Shown piece by piece: positions 1-10,756 of a stretch of DNA of 64,000 nucleotides. The DNA is from Rhipidocladum racemiflorum (lineage: Eukaryota > Streptophyta > Magnoliopsida > Poales > Poaceae): assembly GCA_036346355.1 (NCBI GenBank), contig CM070577.1, positions 76,964,509-77,028,508 of the forward strand. The letters run 5' to 3'. A model generated the notes under the pieces. That model searched no databases and was not told the DNA's origin. It was given only the letters and a program-made list of their open reading frames with translations. Numbering within the stretch: position 1 is the first letter of the stretch; the number at the start of each line of letters is the position of its first letter. The translations under genes and the position numbers were made by a program.

Positions 1-1
1 C

Positions 2-850
2 AACGTGGGCTTCATCGATCCAGAGATTGTCAATGAGCTCGTCTTTCGATACAACGCTAAGGCTCTTGAGGATTACGTTCTAGATGCATTCTTGGCACAG
101 CACTACAAACCATACATACTTCTGCCCTTCAACTTCATGTACGTATATTTACGTGTTCTCAGAACGGATTGATAAACTTATCTTTTCCAAGGCATTGATA
201 ATACTGCTAGCTAGTTATATATATGTCGCAATATATGAACAGGTTTCACTGGATCCTTTTGGTCATCAAGCTTGATAGTAGCAAGATCGTTGTTCAAGAC
301 TCAAAAAGGGGACCGGTGGAACATTATCAATATATCATTGACGTCCTAAACAGGTATATAGCAAATATATATACAATAGTTTCCTTATTATATTGAAATA
401 CCTTGCTAATTCGAACTCTGATAATTGCTATTCATAATAACGCGTCACACAGGGCATTCGCAAGGTTTCGCAAGAAGAAACAAGGAGCTTTCGAGAATGT
501 ATTCAATGTCCAAATAAGCACTTGAGTATTAAAACAGACAGCTGGAAACAACTTATGTGGCTATTATGTGTGCCACTACATGCAAAATATTACCCACGAC
601 GATGTGCCCATTAGCGACAACGAGGTGAGTGCACATATGTCAATTAATACTTACACTTTAATTACATGCTCAGATATTTATTAATTTCGCGCTTTGTCAG
701 CCTAACATCGATGCGCTTTGTCGACGAGATTGTATCCCCTAATGGCGAGTTCCACAAAGCGGGTTGGTGAGATTGTCCTTCTATAAGGACAGGTGAACTG
801 ACATCAACGTCGACCAAGGATGTACAGAGCGATGCACGCAACAATTAAAT
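2..850 (+). pseudogene. CACTA-encoded Ulp1-like cysteine protease, C-terminal part, broken
   Basis: Exons can be read at 2-138, 243-353, 453-624 and 701 onward, joined by GT-AG introns in matching phase. The peptide starts NVGFIDPEIVNE and contains FHWILLVI (catalytic His), VVQDSKR (catalytic Asp) and GNNLCGYYVC (catalytic Cys), the triad layout of C48/Ulp1 peptidases that many plant CACTA elements carry in their second gene. In transposons the role of this domain is not established. Breaks: an in-frame TGA just before the Cys exon motif, and in the last exon a deletion of about 65 bases relative to the copy at 10264-10467 that shifts the frame into a stop. The 5' part lies outside the window. 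Confidence 0.75.
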
Positions 851-880
851 GAGCTCAAGATTCACCCTTTTATTCTTTGA

Positions 881-953
881 AACTTGTAAAAGTTGCTTAT
901 GTATCAATCAAACTTGTAAAAGTTGCTTATGTATCAATCAAACTTGTAAAAGT
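881..953 (+). repeat. 30-bp tandem repeat, about 2.3 copies
   Basis: Units at 881-910 and 911-940 begin AACTTGTAAAAGTTGC, with a partial third unit after them. The homologous place in the second tail copy, near 10500, has one unit fewer, so this is a recent local duplication in the 3' untranslated part of the CACTA gene. Confidence 0.8.
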
Positions 954-1172
954 GCTCATTATTTCATGTGTCAATCAAACTTGTCCATCTTTTAGTCTAT
1001 TAAGTTCGTACTTTTCTGTAAATGATCTGTGATTATTTGAATGAGTACGCATGAGTAATATATATTTAATTGTATACAAAAACCATATAATTCTACTTAT
1101 TTTTAATGTCAAAATCCATATATATTGATACCCTTCTCACAAACATATTATATATTGAATATAATTAAACAA

Positions 1173-1535
1173 TGCCTCTCCACAAGCGGTTATTATCTCC
1201 AACCGCTTGTGGAGAGAGCACCTCTACATACGGTTTTTAACACGAACCGCTTGTGGAGCAATCGTCTTCACAAGCGGTTTATAACACGAACCGCTTGTGG
1301 AGATAGCGTTTTCACAAGCGGTTTATAACACAAACCGCTTGTGAATATCTCCCACGTGGCGCCCCCCCGAGCCTTCCTGGACACCTTTCGAACCGCTTGT
1401 GGTGTCTCACCACAAGCGGTTGGCCGAACCGCTCGTGATACCCCAAAGGGTATCACTCCCGGTTGCTTACAAGCGGTTCTAAAACGTTTCTGAAAGCGGT
1501 TTCGAACCGTTGTAATGCCCAGTTTTGTAGTAGTG
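1173..1535 (+). repeat. CACTA 3' subterminal repeat block and terminus (copy 1)
   Basis: Many direct and inverted copies of the GAACCGCTTGTGG motif, ending in the CACTA terminus. In CACTA elements such arrays bind the element's own TnpA-type protein; that role is family knowledge, not visible here. The motif is shared with 5003-5585 and 10757-11078, so these form one CACTA group. Confidence 0.8.
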
Positions 1536-2287
1536 AGGAGATCAAAATGTAGAGATAAAAACAGAGAAAATTCCCCGTGTGTGTGGGCGCACATACAACA
1601 AACAGTGTGAACAGGCAAGACCTGCATCTGTAGACGATGATCGATGTTGCGTGTCACATTGGCGCGTACTACCACTGTTAATTACTCCTCCATTCTTAAA
1701 TACATATAATTTTAACTTTCAAATTTTATAGATTTTGAAATATATGTTATTCTATAATTTCAAGATGAATATTTACTTTTTTTCTTCTATATATCTTCTT
1801 TTTAACTATTCTTAATATCATTTACTAAGTTAGACATACCATTCAAAGATAAAACAAAAAGAAATAATATAATTTTTTATAGATATATTTTGTTGGAAGC
1901 GTAAGAAATTAAATTGATACACGTTCAGAAACGGAGGAAGGTGCTGAAAGCTCAGCTGCGACGCGATCGTGAGAACTTGGTATATCTTGACTCATCCTAT
2001 CGAGTCAAGCACGCTGCAAAGCTTAAGCTGTGCCTGCTTGCTCGGGATCGGACGGCATTTAATAGTTTTGACAAAATTAAGAGACGTACTAGTACTACTA
2101 GCCAAGAATATCAAGCGTTAAAATGTCTTCAAAAAGTACTCCTCCGTTTATTTTTATAAAATGTATTTTAATTTTGCATAAAAATTAATATTATATTAAA
2201 AGTGAGAAAGGTATGAGAGAAAATAATTTACATATCCTCACTTAATTATTTTAGAAGATGAAAGATACACTTTGTATAGGTGGTAAT
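1536..2287. other. AT-rich spacer without a recognisable gene
   Basis: Nothing coding is supported. At about 1684 and 2143 the phrases ACTCCTCCATTCTTAAATAC and ACTCCTCCGTTTATTTTTAT resemble one end of Stowaway-type miniature elements, but no matching opposite end was found, so neither is called as an element. The open frame at 1914-2159 shows no domain. Confidence 0.4.
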
Positions 2288-2739
2288 CAGTGGCGGAGGC
2301 AGAAAATTCTAAAGGAGGGGGCCAAGAAAGAAGTGAATATCTACTGATGAATGAAAACGTACCACTAATTATTTTACATAAGGCGATAGTTGATATTTTC
2401 GAGTTGACAGTAAAACTTACTCTCTTCAAATTTTGATGCTTTCCTGTGAAGTGGGACCTGCATGCATTGCAAATATAATTACGAATCTTTATGTTAAAAA
2501 TAAATCAGATGAAAAGGAGCAGCCAACAATGAACTCACACATAACAACTATTTTTACCATGAAGGAAGAGACTTGACCTAGCTTGATGCTTTATTATTTT
2601 GATATCGCTCTAAGCGAGAGAAATTTTTAAAATAGAAAATTCAGTAACTACACAAAACAAAAACAAAAAAAATCAGTAACGACACCAACCTCCGACCGGG
2701 GCCGGGGCCCACCCTGCCCCGGCCGTGGCTCCGCCTCTG
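2288..2739. mobile_element. Non-autonomous hAT element, 452 bp
   Basis: Terminal inverted repeats CAGTGGCGGAGGCA (left) and, read inward from the right, CAGAGGCGGAGCCA. It is flanked by a perfect 8-bp duplication GTGGTAAT at 2280-2287 and 2740-2747, the length expected for hAT insertion. It has no coding capacity. Confidence 0.88.
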
Positions 2740-3134
2740 GTGGTAATAAATAAATGCATATGGTTGAGAGAGAATAACACTACTACAGATATAGCTTTCA
2801 ATACCGGTTGACAACGGCCATCAGTACCGGTTTTTGAACCGGTACAGGTCATCCGGGACTGATGCTCATTGGGCATCAGTACCGGTTCCACTAACCGGTA
2901 CTAATAGGACTATCAGTACCGGTTGGAGGCTCCAACCGGTACTGATAAGCTACACGAAGATTTCTATTTCCCAGGAGGTCACTCATCCCACCACTCCCGC
3001 CCAAGCATGTACCAACCGGTACTGATGAGAACTTCGCACTTCCCAATTGGTCACCCATCATAATACTATTCTCGCCTAAGCACGCTTAACTTCAGAGTTT
3101 TTATATGATCTACGACTGTAGTGATGGTATGAAT

Positions 3135-3553
3135 GTATTTGATTTATAACGCGTCCCCCTTCCCTTAACCTCACAGAGCACCAGAACACTGATTAGTATT
3201 CTCCTACTCCGAACTAAGTCATCAAATTTACTATGATTTGGATGTTTGAAATTTAACTTTTTATACATCCAAGTCATGGTAAATTTGGATGTCTGAAATT
3301 TAACTTTTTATACATCCAAGTCATGGTAAATTTGGATGTCTGAAATTTAACTTTTTATACATCCAAGTTATGGTAAATTTGAAGACAGTTAAATTTCATG
3401 CATCCAAGCCATGGTATATTTGATGACTTAGTTAAATTTCATGCATCCAAGTCATGGTAAATTTGATGACTTAGTTTGGAGTAGGAGAATATTAATCAGT
3501 GTTCTGGTGCTCTGTGAGGTTAAGGGAAGAGGAACGCGTTATAAATCAAATAC
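3135..3553. repeat. Fold-back (inverted repeat) inside the CACTA element
   Basis: Left arm 3135-3232 is the near-perfect reverse complement of 3457-3553, giving arms of about 97 bp and a loop of about 225 bp. The arms start with GTATTTGATTTATAACGCG. No clear target duplication is visible at the arm ends, so it may be a nested miniature element or an inverted duplication. Confidence 0.8.
3237..3377 (+). repeat. 47-bp tandem repeat, three copies
   Basis: Three consecutive units (3237-3283, 3284-3330, 3331-3377) start TTTGGATGTCTGAAATTTAA with only single-base differences. Degenerate inverted pieces of the same unit follow up to about 3456. The array forms the loop of the fold-back. Confidence 0.85.
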
Positions 3554-4041
3554 AATTCAAATAAGAGCAGTGTTTCCATGTTTTTTCTTCTAGTACAAGT
3601 TGCACAAATCTTAGAGCAAGCGAAGGGGTAAGTAATCACTATCTACCCTTCATTCATGCTTTAATAGTTATGCAACTTTTAAAAGAAAGAGCATAGAAGC
3701 ACTTCTCAAATAGTAAATTTTATACATGCAAGTCATGGTAAATTTAGAGATTCAAATAAGTTTGTTTAGTAACCAACCGGTACTGATGGTAGAGCATAGT
3801 ACCGATTGGTGTAACCAACCAGTACTAAACAACTGCTGGTAGAGGGTAAAGCATCAGTACCGGTTGGTGTCACGAATCGGTACTAATGTGAGGGCATCAG
3901 TAACGATTCGTGTTACGAACCGGCACTGAAAGCCCACTACAGCCCTGTAGCTAATAAACCGGGACTGATGTAATTGTTAGTCCCGGTTCATGAGTAACCG
4001 GTACTGATGGGCCGATATGAAAGGCTAGTTTTCTAGTAGTG

Positions 4042-5002
4042 TAAATAGGGATATAAAAAAGGCCTTATTAAATCTACATGCAAATAAAATATTTGTAAAT
4101 AAGAACATTAAAAAAATAAGTCTTATAGAAATGAACAAGGAAGTACAAGTGTTACCGCAAATGATTTAGGGCGTACATGATCCACCGATTAATCAATTTT
4201 GGGTCGTGGCATCATCTCGCACGTGGATAGCTTACATAGATCAGCGTCGACCGTCAAGGCAAAACCTCGGCAATAGGGTACATACGCTCATAAATAGTTG
4301 TTATTTTAGATGTTAATATGGTCTACAAAATATATTTTTGATCACTAATTTTTATTATAATATATTTATAAAACTCAATAAAATTATAATATTATAAAAG
4401 TACTTTTGAGAACATATATGCACATATGATTTTTATATATCTAATTTAAATATTTATAAAGATATTAATCGTAAAAGTTTCGAGAGTGACTTGTGCAGAA
4501 GGGTTTGTTCTCACATTCTTGGTTAGGAAGAAAAGCATAGACCATCGCCGGCTGGCAGTTACCGGGCAAACCGGATGGTCGGCGGTTTTCGTCCGATTCA
4601 CTCCTTACAAACTTTTCGAGTTCATAATTTTCAATGTTTGAACTTTCGAAGAACATGTATTACAAGCCTAAACACAATCATATATGAAGATGATTTGAAC
4701 TGAGGGTGGTTTAGAGGTGGACCGATCAGGCTTCGGAAAACTAGGACCAGGCCGATAACCACAAGTTTTCAGAAAAGAGCTCACATGTTCCCTAGTTAAA
4801 TGTTGCTCTCAAGCCGAACACTACACGTTTAATGGGTTTATTTGTTCAATTTTTTTCCGATTAAAGCATATTTAATCATATGGCCACTCGATCGGTTGCC
4901 AGGTATATAGTGTATCATCCCAAATTTATGCATTTGAGATTGCTTTGATTATTTTGGCATTTTCAGAATTTTCAAATTTTATTGATAATTAAAGCTTAAT
5001 TG
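4042..5002. other. Spacer; possible Ty3-type LTR start at 4911
   Basis: No gene is supported. From 4911 the text TGTATCATCCC followed by T-rich stretches with GGCATTTTCAGAATTTTC resembles the start of the long LTRs at 59387 and, less closely, 16617. It continues past the CACTA insertion at 5586. The far end could not be located, so this is only a candidate LTR fragment. Confidence 0.3.
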
Positions 5003-5585
5003 CACTACTACAAAATCGGGCATCACAACCAGCCTATTAGAAACGGTTTGGTGCGAACCGGTTGTAATGCTCGCACTAGAAGCGGTTTGTGGCAACAGGC
5101 CAGAAGGGATCTCTAGAAGCTGTTCGTGGCACGAACCCCTTCTAAAGCCCCACCTTTAGAAGCGGTTCGTGACACGAACCCCTTGTAAAGACCTTTACAA
5201 GCGGTTCGTGTCCCCAACCGCTTCTAAAGCTTTAGAAGCGGTTCGTGACATGAACCCCTTCTAAAGACCCCCTTCAGAAGGGGTTCGTGCCACGAACCGC
5301 TTGTAGAAGCCCAGTTTTAGAAATAATAAAAGGAATGCATGCCCTACTCTATCAGAGAGCATGCGTGGGTGGGTTGGCTAGATGGATGAGGCGAGTCACG
5401 AGGATGGAGTGCTGGTCGTGGGTTCGAATCCCGTTCCCACGATATTATTACTGCCTTTTACCTCTTGGTGTCGCACCACCACAAGATACCCTTCGAGGTA
5501 TCACAACCGGTTGCTTAGAAGCGGTTGTAAAACCGCTCCTAGAAGTGGTTCCGAACCGCTTCTAGAAGCTGGTTCTGTAGTAGTG
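5003..5585. mobile_element. Miniature CACTA element, 583 bp
   Basis: It begins CACTACTACAAAATC and ends GGTTCTGTAGTAGTG, with a 3-bp duplication TTG at 5000-5002 and 5586-5588. Subterminal repeats (AGAAGCGGTTCGTG and complement) fill both sides. The middle carries a tRNA-like sequence. No transposase frame is present, so it would depend on an element of the GAACCGCTT repeat group for movement. Confidence 0.9.
5364..5442 (+). pseudogene. tRNA-like sequence (tRNA pseudogene or SINE head)
   Basis: Acceptor strands 5364-5370 and 5435-5441 pair at six of seven positions. A T-arm at 5418-5434 has the loop TTCGAAT and lies directly before the 3' acceptor strand, as in a real tRNA; 5442 would be the discriminator base. 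The B-box GGTTCGAATCC is intact and an A-box-like TTGGCTAGATGG is present, but the D-arm is displaced by about four bases and no convincing anticodon arm was found. It is more likely a tRNA-derived relic than a working tRNA. Confidence 0.45.
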
Positions 5586-6880
5586 TTGGTAATTTTTTTG
5601 AAATTAAAAAGATTTAATATGATTAATATATAAGTGAACACTTGTTGAAAATATTTTATTTGAGTTCTAAGCCTTTCAAAGTATTTTATGGAATATTTCA
5701 GAATTTATTTGCTATTTAGTTGGAGTCCATTTATATTTATGTATTATTCTTAATTGAAAAAGAGTTGTCATGTGTTGTCACATCACACAATGATGTTGAT
5801 GTCATATTTTGCACGATAATTGAGTAAATGATTTAAATTAAGGTAAGCGATAAAAGGTTGTGTGCTAAGATAAGTCTATGTAATATTTCGATTGAAGAAG
5901 CTCAAGAACACTATCATCTAATCACCACTGCCATCTAATCGACCAAAATTGCGTACAGAATGGCTCCGTTCTTACTGTTGCTCCGCACTTCATGCACTTT
6001 TCCGTACTTTTTCCCCTTTTGATGTCTACTCACCTTTCAATTGGGCCTTCTTAATTCACTGCACCCCCTGCCCCTCTTATGCAGAACAAACGAATGAACG
6101 TTGCGTTTACATGTGCAAGGACAAACTTATTTTCTCCTGTGCTTGAAGGTACATAGCCGTTTATTAGTTGTAATCCAATGATAGTTAGGTATTAACTTAA
6201 ATACTAGGTGGAAGATTAGATAAGTAATTTCGTATCCTGGTCAAATTAAAAGAAGAAAGTTAAGGTGTGTAAAATCATGTGCTAAAAAATTTGTTTAATG
6301 ATGAATTTTACATTGCAAAGTGATTGTGCTCATGGCATGTGTGGTGCCTGTGCATGTGCTGTTTCAGATGGTTACTTGATATACTTGTGATAGCACGGTA
6401 ATAGTTTTGCTTGATGCAATGCGCTCGTATGAGTGGTTGCATGGGCTGACGTTTAGTCAAGTTGAGAAGAATTTGTGCTTGGAAAATTGTTTTTTAGTTA
6501 GTTCATGTGCAAGTGTTGCTTAAGGGCGAATGTGGTCGATGACAGAGATTGGAACTAGGTTCTATGATGAATTGAGGTACAGACGATCAAGAATGTTATG
6601 TGGAACGTTGAGACTAGAGAACAGTGAACGTGGAGTCAAGGACGACGTCGTGTAGCGGCCAAAGAAAGTAACGCGAGAGTGGCGAGTGGATCAGACGTGC
6701 AGCGTCTTGTGCACAAGACACACACACATGTATTTAATAGGCCATATGAAATAGGCCATATGAAACTAGGTATTTATATATATATATATTTAGGCTATAC
6801 GAGCATGTAATAGGCCATATGAAATTAGACCAGATGGATATATATGCACACATGTATTTAATTAGAGATAAGAAATTAGG
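5586..6880. other. Spacer, no gene recognised
   Basis: AT-rich sequence continuing the flank of the miniature CACTA element; it may include the rest of the weak LTR-like fragment starting at 4911. Short direct repeats around AGGCCATATGAAA occur at 6750-6830 with an (AT)n run near 6777. Part of this stretch may be the U3 of the copia LTR that ends at 7696, whose start could not be placed. Confidence 0.4.
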
Positions 6881-7696
6881 GTTAAGTGGCTATTTAAGGG
6901 GAGCCGTGCGCTTGTTTAAGAAAGCTGCACATGATCTGCTAAAAATCAGAACTGCGGCCAAGTTTTTCGTGTGTACATGAAAAAACGGATTCAGCAAACG
7001 AGGCCACAGGCTGCCTGAGCGCTCGACGAGGCTGCGGCGAGCCGCAACAGCGAGGACCGTAGCGTGGTACGCGTGCTCGCGATTCAGAGGAAGAAAGGAA
7101 GCATGAGAAGACATTGAAAGCGGGGACCCAGGCCTGTTACGTGCACGTGCTAATCACATTCTTACCGGACTTCACTTATGCAATTTTGATTAGAAGAACT
7201 CAAAGCTTAGATTATTTTGGATGCAATTTTGATCGAATTTTGCAAGTTGATATGTTGGTAATGTCGTTCCTCCTTTTTGTTCTTCGTTTTCATGCATGTT
7301 TTAGTTTTTAGATTGGTTTATTGTTTAACCGTGATAATTTTGATTTGATCCATTCAAAACCTTTCTAGGGCATCAAGTGATTGATCTGAAAATTTTGATT
7401 GGTTAATTCCTCGTAGATTCTGATTAATCTCGTAATTAGGGTTTGATCAATTTTCACCATTATTTGATATAGTCAACTTGCGAAAGTCATAACTCTAAAT
7501 TGCTTCGTCAATCCAACGGTAGGATCTTCAGAAATTACTATTTTGGTAAATGTATATCAATCTGTTTTCGTAGAAATCGAAGCAATTTTTCATATTTCAT
7601 TTAGGGGTGTTTTGAGAATCACTAAAAAATTAGTTTTAGCTTCCGCGCAATCATTCACCCCCTCTGATTTCTATATTAGTGTATCTCGATCCTACA
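6881..7696 (+). mobile_element. Copia 5' LTR, 3' portion (start uncertain)
   Basis: The LTR end is fixed by CCTACA at 7691-7696 followed two bases later by a primer-binding site and then by a copia gag start at 7756. A TATA-like TATTTAAGG at 6891 would be a plausible LTR promoter. The upstream LTR boundary was not found, so the start given is only a lower limit on length. Confidence 0.6.
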
Positions 7697-7698
7697 AG

Positions 7699-7708
7699 TG
7701 GTATCAGA
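7699..7708 (+). other. Copia primer-binding site
   Basis: TGGTATCAGA matches the complement of the initiator-Met tRNA 3' end used by most plant LTR retrotransposons, and lies two bases after the LTR end. The usual following GC is replaced by TT. Confidence 0.75.
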
Positions 7709-7755
7709 TTAAGGCCTTTCTAATTAATCTTAACCGGTGATTAGAAATCGTAGCA

Positions 7756-8365
7756 ATGGATAGGTATTCGATAAAACCTTGTATTTTTGATGGTGTTGAT
7801 TTTCAATTTTGGAAAAGGAAGATGGAGGCATATATTCAAACTCAGGGCTTTGCAATTTAGGAGAAGGTGTACAAGCCTTATCAAGTACCCGAGAATAATG
7901 AAGTTGACGACACAAATCGAACACATGTGGAGGCTAATAGCAAGGCAAGAAACCTGATTATCCAAGGATTTGGAAGGAGGAACTTTGACCGTGTGATTCA
8001 TTTCAAGTCCATATATGATGTATGGAAATCTCCGTGATTATTATGAAGGTTCAAACACGGTAAAAGAGGTACGTCAAGATATTTATATGAAAGAATACAT
8101 ACGCTTTGAGATGAAGTCTGGTGAATCATTAGATAATTTCCTTGCACGTTTTAATAAAATTATTAGCAATCTAAATGCTGTTGGAGTTAGCTACACTGAT
8201 ACTTCAAATGCTCGGCAATTACTTGGTGCTTTAGATATATCATTTTGAAAGATAAAAGTAACATCTATTAGAGAATCAACTATCATGAGTACACTTACAT
8301 TAGATGTTCTTTATTCTAAGCTGAAAACTCATGAATTAAATGTTCTTGCTAGGAAGAAAAACTGA
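7756..8365 (+). pseudogene. Copia gag, broken
   Basis: ATG at 7756 opens a peptide starting MDRYSIKPCIFDG, followed by FWKRKMEAYIQ, matching the start of plant copia Gag (DUF4219/UBN2 type). It stops at 7858-7860 (TAG) but the frame continues recognisably. Another piece, 8015-8248, contains EVRQDIYMKEYIRFEMKSGE and LDNFLARFNKIISNL, typical UBN2 Gag. Several stops and a frameshift separate the pieces. Gag would form the particle shell; this copy cannot. Confidence 0.75.
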
Positions 8366-8368
8366 AAC

Positions 8369-10099
8369 ATGATTTTGGACCAATCTAAGGTTAGCACAAA
8401 TAAGAGAGGTTTAGGTTTTGATCCTTATGCTTCATATAAAACTCAAGCTCCCACTATTGTTAAGGCCCTTTGCAATGGCAGGTTTGAGATTCTTGAAGAG
8501 GGTTATAAGAAACTTCCTTTTAAGTTTATTGAAATTTTATCTTCTACTATGATGAATGCGAATGATGTTTCTACTTCTAAAACAAAATATGATGTTAAGT
8601 ACAATTGCACTCACTATGTTAGAGATGGACATCTAGTGGATTTTTATTTTAGACTAGCTAAACAACAAAAGAAAGAAAGGGCTAAGGCTAGGTCTAATTT
8701 CAAACAAGCACGCTTTGCTTCTCATTATGTATATAAGGTGAAGTATACACTTTTTGTTGCTAGAAACATGGGAAAGGACATCTAATTTTGTACATAAGAA
8801 TACTCAAGTCGTGCCTACAGTTGTACGTCATGTGTCTCAATATTGGATTCCTAGACATCTTATTTCTAACCCCAGTACTGAGGCCTCGACATTTTCTGCC
8901 TCTAAGTAGGCATCTCGCGCGAGGAATGAGAACATATTGCTAGTATATACTGGATGCTCACACCACATGTTCGGTGATGAGAATTGGTTCTCCTCCCTCA
9001 CTTCTGCATCTCGTGCTGAAAGTGTTATTTTTGGAGATGCTTCTTCCACTTCTGTTATGGCTAAAGATACATTAAAGGTAAATGACAAGTTTATGTTTAA
9101 GGATGTGGCTCTTGTTGAAAAATTGAAATATAACTTACTTTTTGTCTCACAAATGATTGATAAAGATCTCAAAGTGTGTTTTTAAAAAATAAATGCAAAG
9201 TTTTAGATATTTCAGGTGATCTTATTTTCAGGATTTCATGCTTTGGAAGAGTATCTAAAGCTAATCTCGATGCATCACCTTCTTCTAGGCATAGGTGTCT
9301 GGTTGCCAATGTTTCTAAAGATTTGTTCTTTTGACACCGTTGACTTGGTCTCATTGGTTTTGATCATCTTATTCGTGTTAGTGGTTTAGATCTCATATGT
9401 GATTTGTATAAGCTTAAGGGTGATAGCAATTTAGTGTGTTCTTGTAGACATGGTAAGATGATTGCATGTTCACATCCATCTCTTACCATGGTGATGATAA
9501 ATGCGTCAGACAGTTACTACATCTTGACACAGTTGGACCTTCTCGAGTTCAATCTTTTGGAGGCAAATAGTATGTACATTGTTATTGTTCATGATTATTC
9601 TAGATACTCTTGGGTTTATTTTATGGCATCTAAAGATGAGGCTTTTAGTCATTTTAGAAGCCTTGTTTTTATATTATCTGTTGATCACCCAGGAGCTCTT
9701 AGAGCTATTAGAAGTGATAATGGAACTGACTTTAAAAATTCTTCTTTTGATCACTTTTGTGCTGAAAAAGGAATTGATCATCAATTTTTATCACCTAGAG
9801 TACTCAACAAAATGATGTTGTTGAAAGGAAAAATAGAACTTTGGTTGAGATGGCTAGTACCATGTTAGATGAATATCAAACTCCTAGAAAGTTTTATGCT
9901 GAAGTTATATTTACTGTATGTTATGTTTCAAATCGTATTTATTTGAGATCAAAATTAGGTAAAACTCCATATGAACTTCAGTTTGGATATAAGCCTAGTG
10001 TTTCTCACTTCAGAGTTTTTGGATGCAAATGCTTTGTCCTGAAATATGAAAATCTTGACAAATTTGAAGCTAGATCAACTGATGGTATTTTTCTCACTT
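8369..10099 (+). pseudogene. Copia pol fragment: zinc region, protease, pre-integrase, integrase; truncated before reverse transcriptase
   Basis: Order seen: a degenerate zinc-finger-like stretch (8369-8785), a protease start where the expected active-site Asp is Tyr (LVYTGCSHH, Tyr codon 8946-8948), a GAG-pre-integrase part (around 9330-9470, HGKMIA) and an integrase core with HDYSRYSWVYF and AIRSDNGTDFKN (9590-9740). From 9841 the next frame has EMASTMLDEY, RVFGCKCFVLKYE and ends DGIFL at about 10096. Frame changes and stops occur throughout. Homology to copia stops at 10099, and the following base begins CACTA sequence. No reverse transcriptase, RNase H or 3' LTR follows. Confidence 0.8.
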
Positions 10100-10467
10100 C
10101 AGACAGCTGGAAACAACTTATGTGGCTATTATGTGTGCCACTACATGCAAAATATTACCCACGGCGATGTGCCCATAAGCGACACCGAGGTGAGTGCACG
10201 TGTCAATTAATACTTACACTTTAATTACATGCTAAGATATTTATTAATTTCATGCTTTGTCAGCCCAACATCGATGTGCAAGATGTGATCCTGCCGCACC
10301 GGGTTGAAGCACTCCAAGAACAACTCATTGGCTTCATTGTCGACGAGATTGTATCCCCTAATGGCGAGTTCCACAAAGCGGGTTGGAGAGATTGTCCTTC
10401 TATAAGGACAGGTGAACTGACATCAACGTCGACCAAAGATGTACAGAGCGATGCACGCAACAATTAA
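10100..10467 (+). pseudogene. Ulp1-like protease, last two exons, 5'-truncated
   Basis: Exon 10100-10189 (catalytic Cys motif GNNLCGYYVCHYM, then HGDVPISDTE) is followed by a 74-bp GT-AG intron (10190-10263) and the last exon 10264-10467 ending in TAA. The exon 2 peptide contains VEALQEQLIGFIVDEIV. The frame is open across the splice and lacks the damage seen in copy 1. The His and Asp of the triad would have been in upstream exons, which are replaced here by copia sequence, so no active enzyme is expected. Confidence 0.75.
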
Positions 10468-10756
10468 ATGAGGTCGAGATTCACCCTTTTATTCTTTGAA
10501 ACTTGTAAAAGTTGCTTATGTGTCAATCAAACTTGTAAAAGTGCTCATTATTTCATGTGTCAATCAAACTTGTCCATCTTTTAGTCTATTAAGTTCGTAC
10601 TTTTCTGTAAATGATTTGTGATTATTTGAATGAGTACGCATGAGCAATATATATTTAATTGTATACAAAAACCATATATTTCTATTTATTTTTAATGTCA
10701 AAATCCATATTGATACCCTTCTCAAAAACATATTATATATTGAATATAAGTAAACA

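Larger units (their letters stand above)
1..1535 (+). mobile_element. CACTA transposon, 3' part (copy 1), left end outside window
   Basis: The right terminus ends in GTAGTAGTG at 1527-1535, the reverse complement of the CACTACTAC terminus typical of plant CACTA (En/Spm) elements. Inside it lie subterminal repeats built on the motif GAACCGCTTGTGG and its complement, and before them a broken Ulp1-like gene. The segment from 535 to the end is duplicated at 10100-11078. The left terminus is not in the window, so length and target duplication cannot be checked; the three bases after the end are AGG. Confidence 0.85.
2778..4041. mobile_element. Non-autonomous CACTA element, 1264 bp
   Basis: It begins CACTACTACAG and ends CTAGTAGTG, with a 3-bp duplication TAA at 2775-2777 and 4042-4044. 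Both subterminal zones are filled with ACCGGTACTGATG-type repeats in both orientations, the same repeat type as in the large element starting at 13513. The middle is not transposase but a fold-back structure (3135-3553). No reading frame is credible. Confidence 0.9.

Noticed and set aside
1914..2159. 81-codon frame rich in Arg/Lys
   Set aside because: No start context, domain or neighbour supports it, and the 3' end runs into a Stowaway-like AT stretch.
1684..2180. Pair of Stowaway-like miniature elements
   Set aside because: Only one end of each was recognisable and no TA duplication could be paired.
4465..4656. 63-codon minus-strand frame
   Set aside because: No domain, no neighbour and no codon bias; likely chance.
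5003..5330. Regular short repeats resembling a CRISPR array
   Set aside because: Repeats are the subterminal motifs of a CACTA element in both orientations with irregular spacing; the DNA is eukaryotic.
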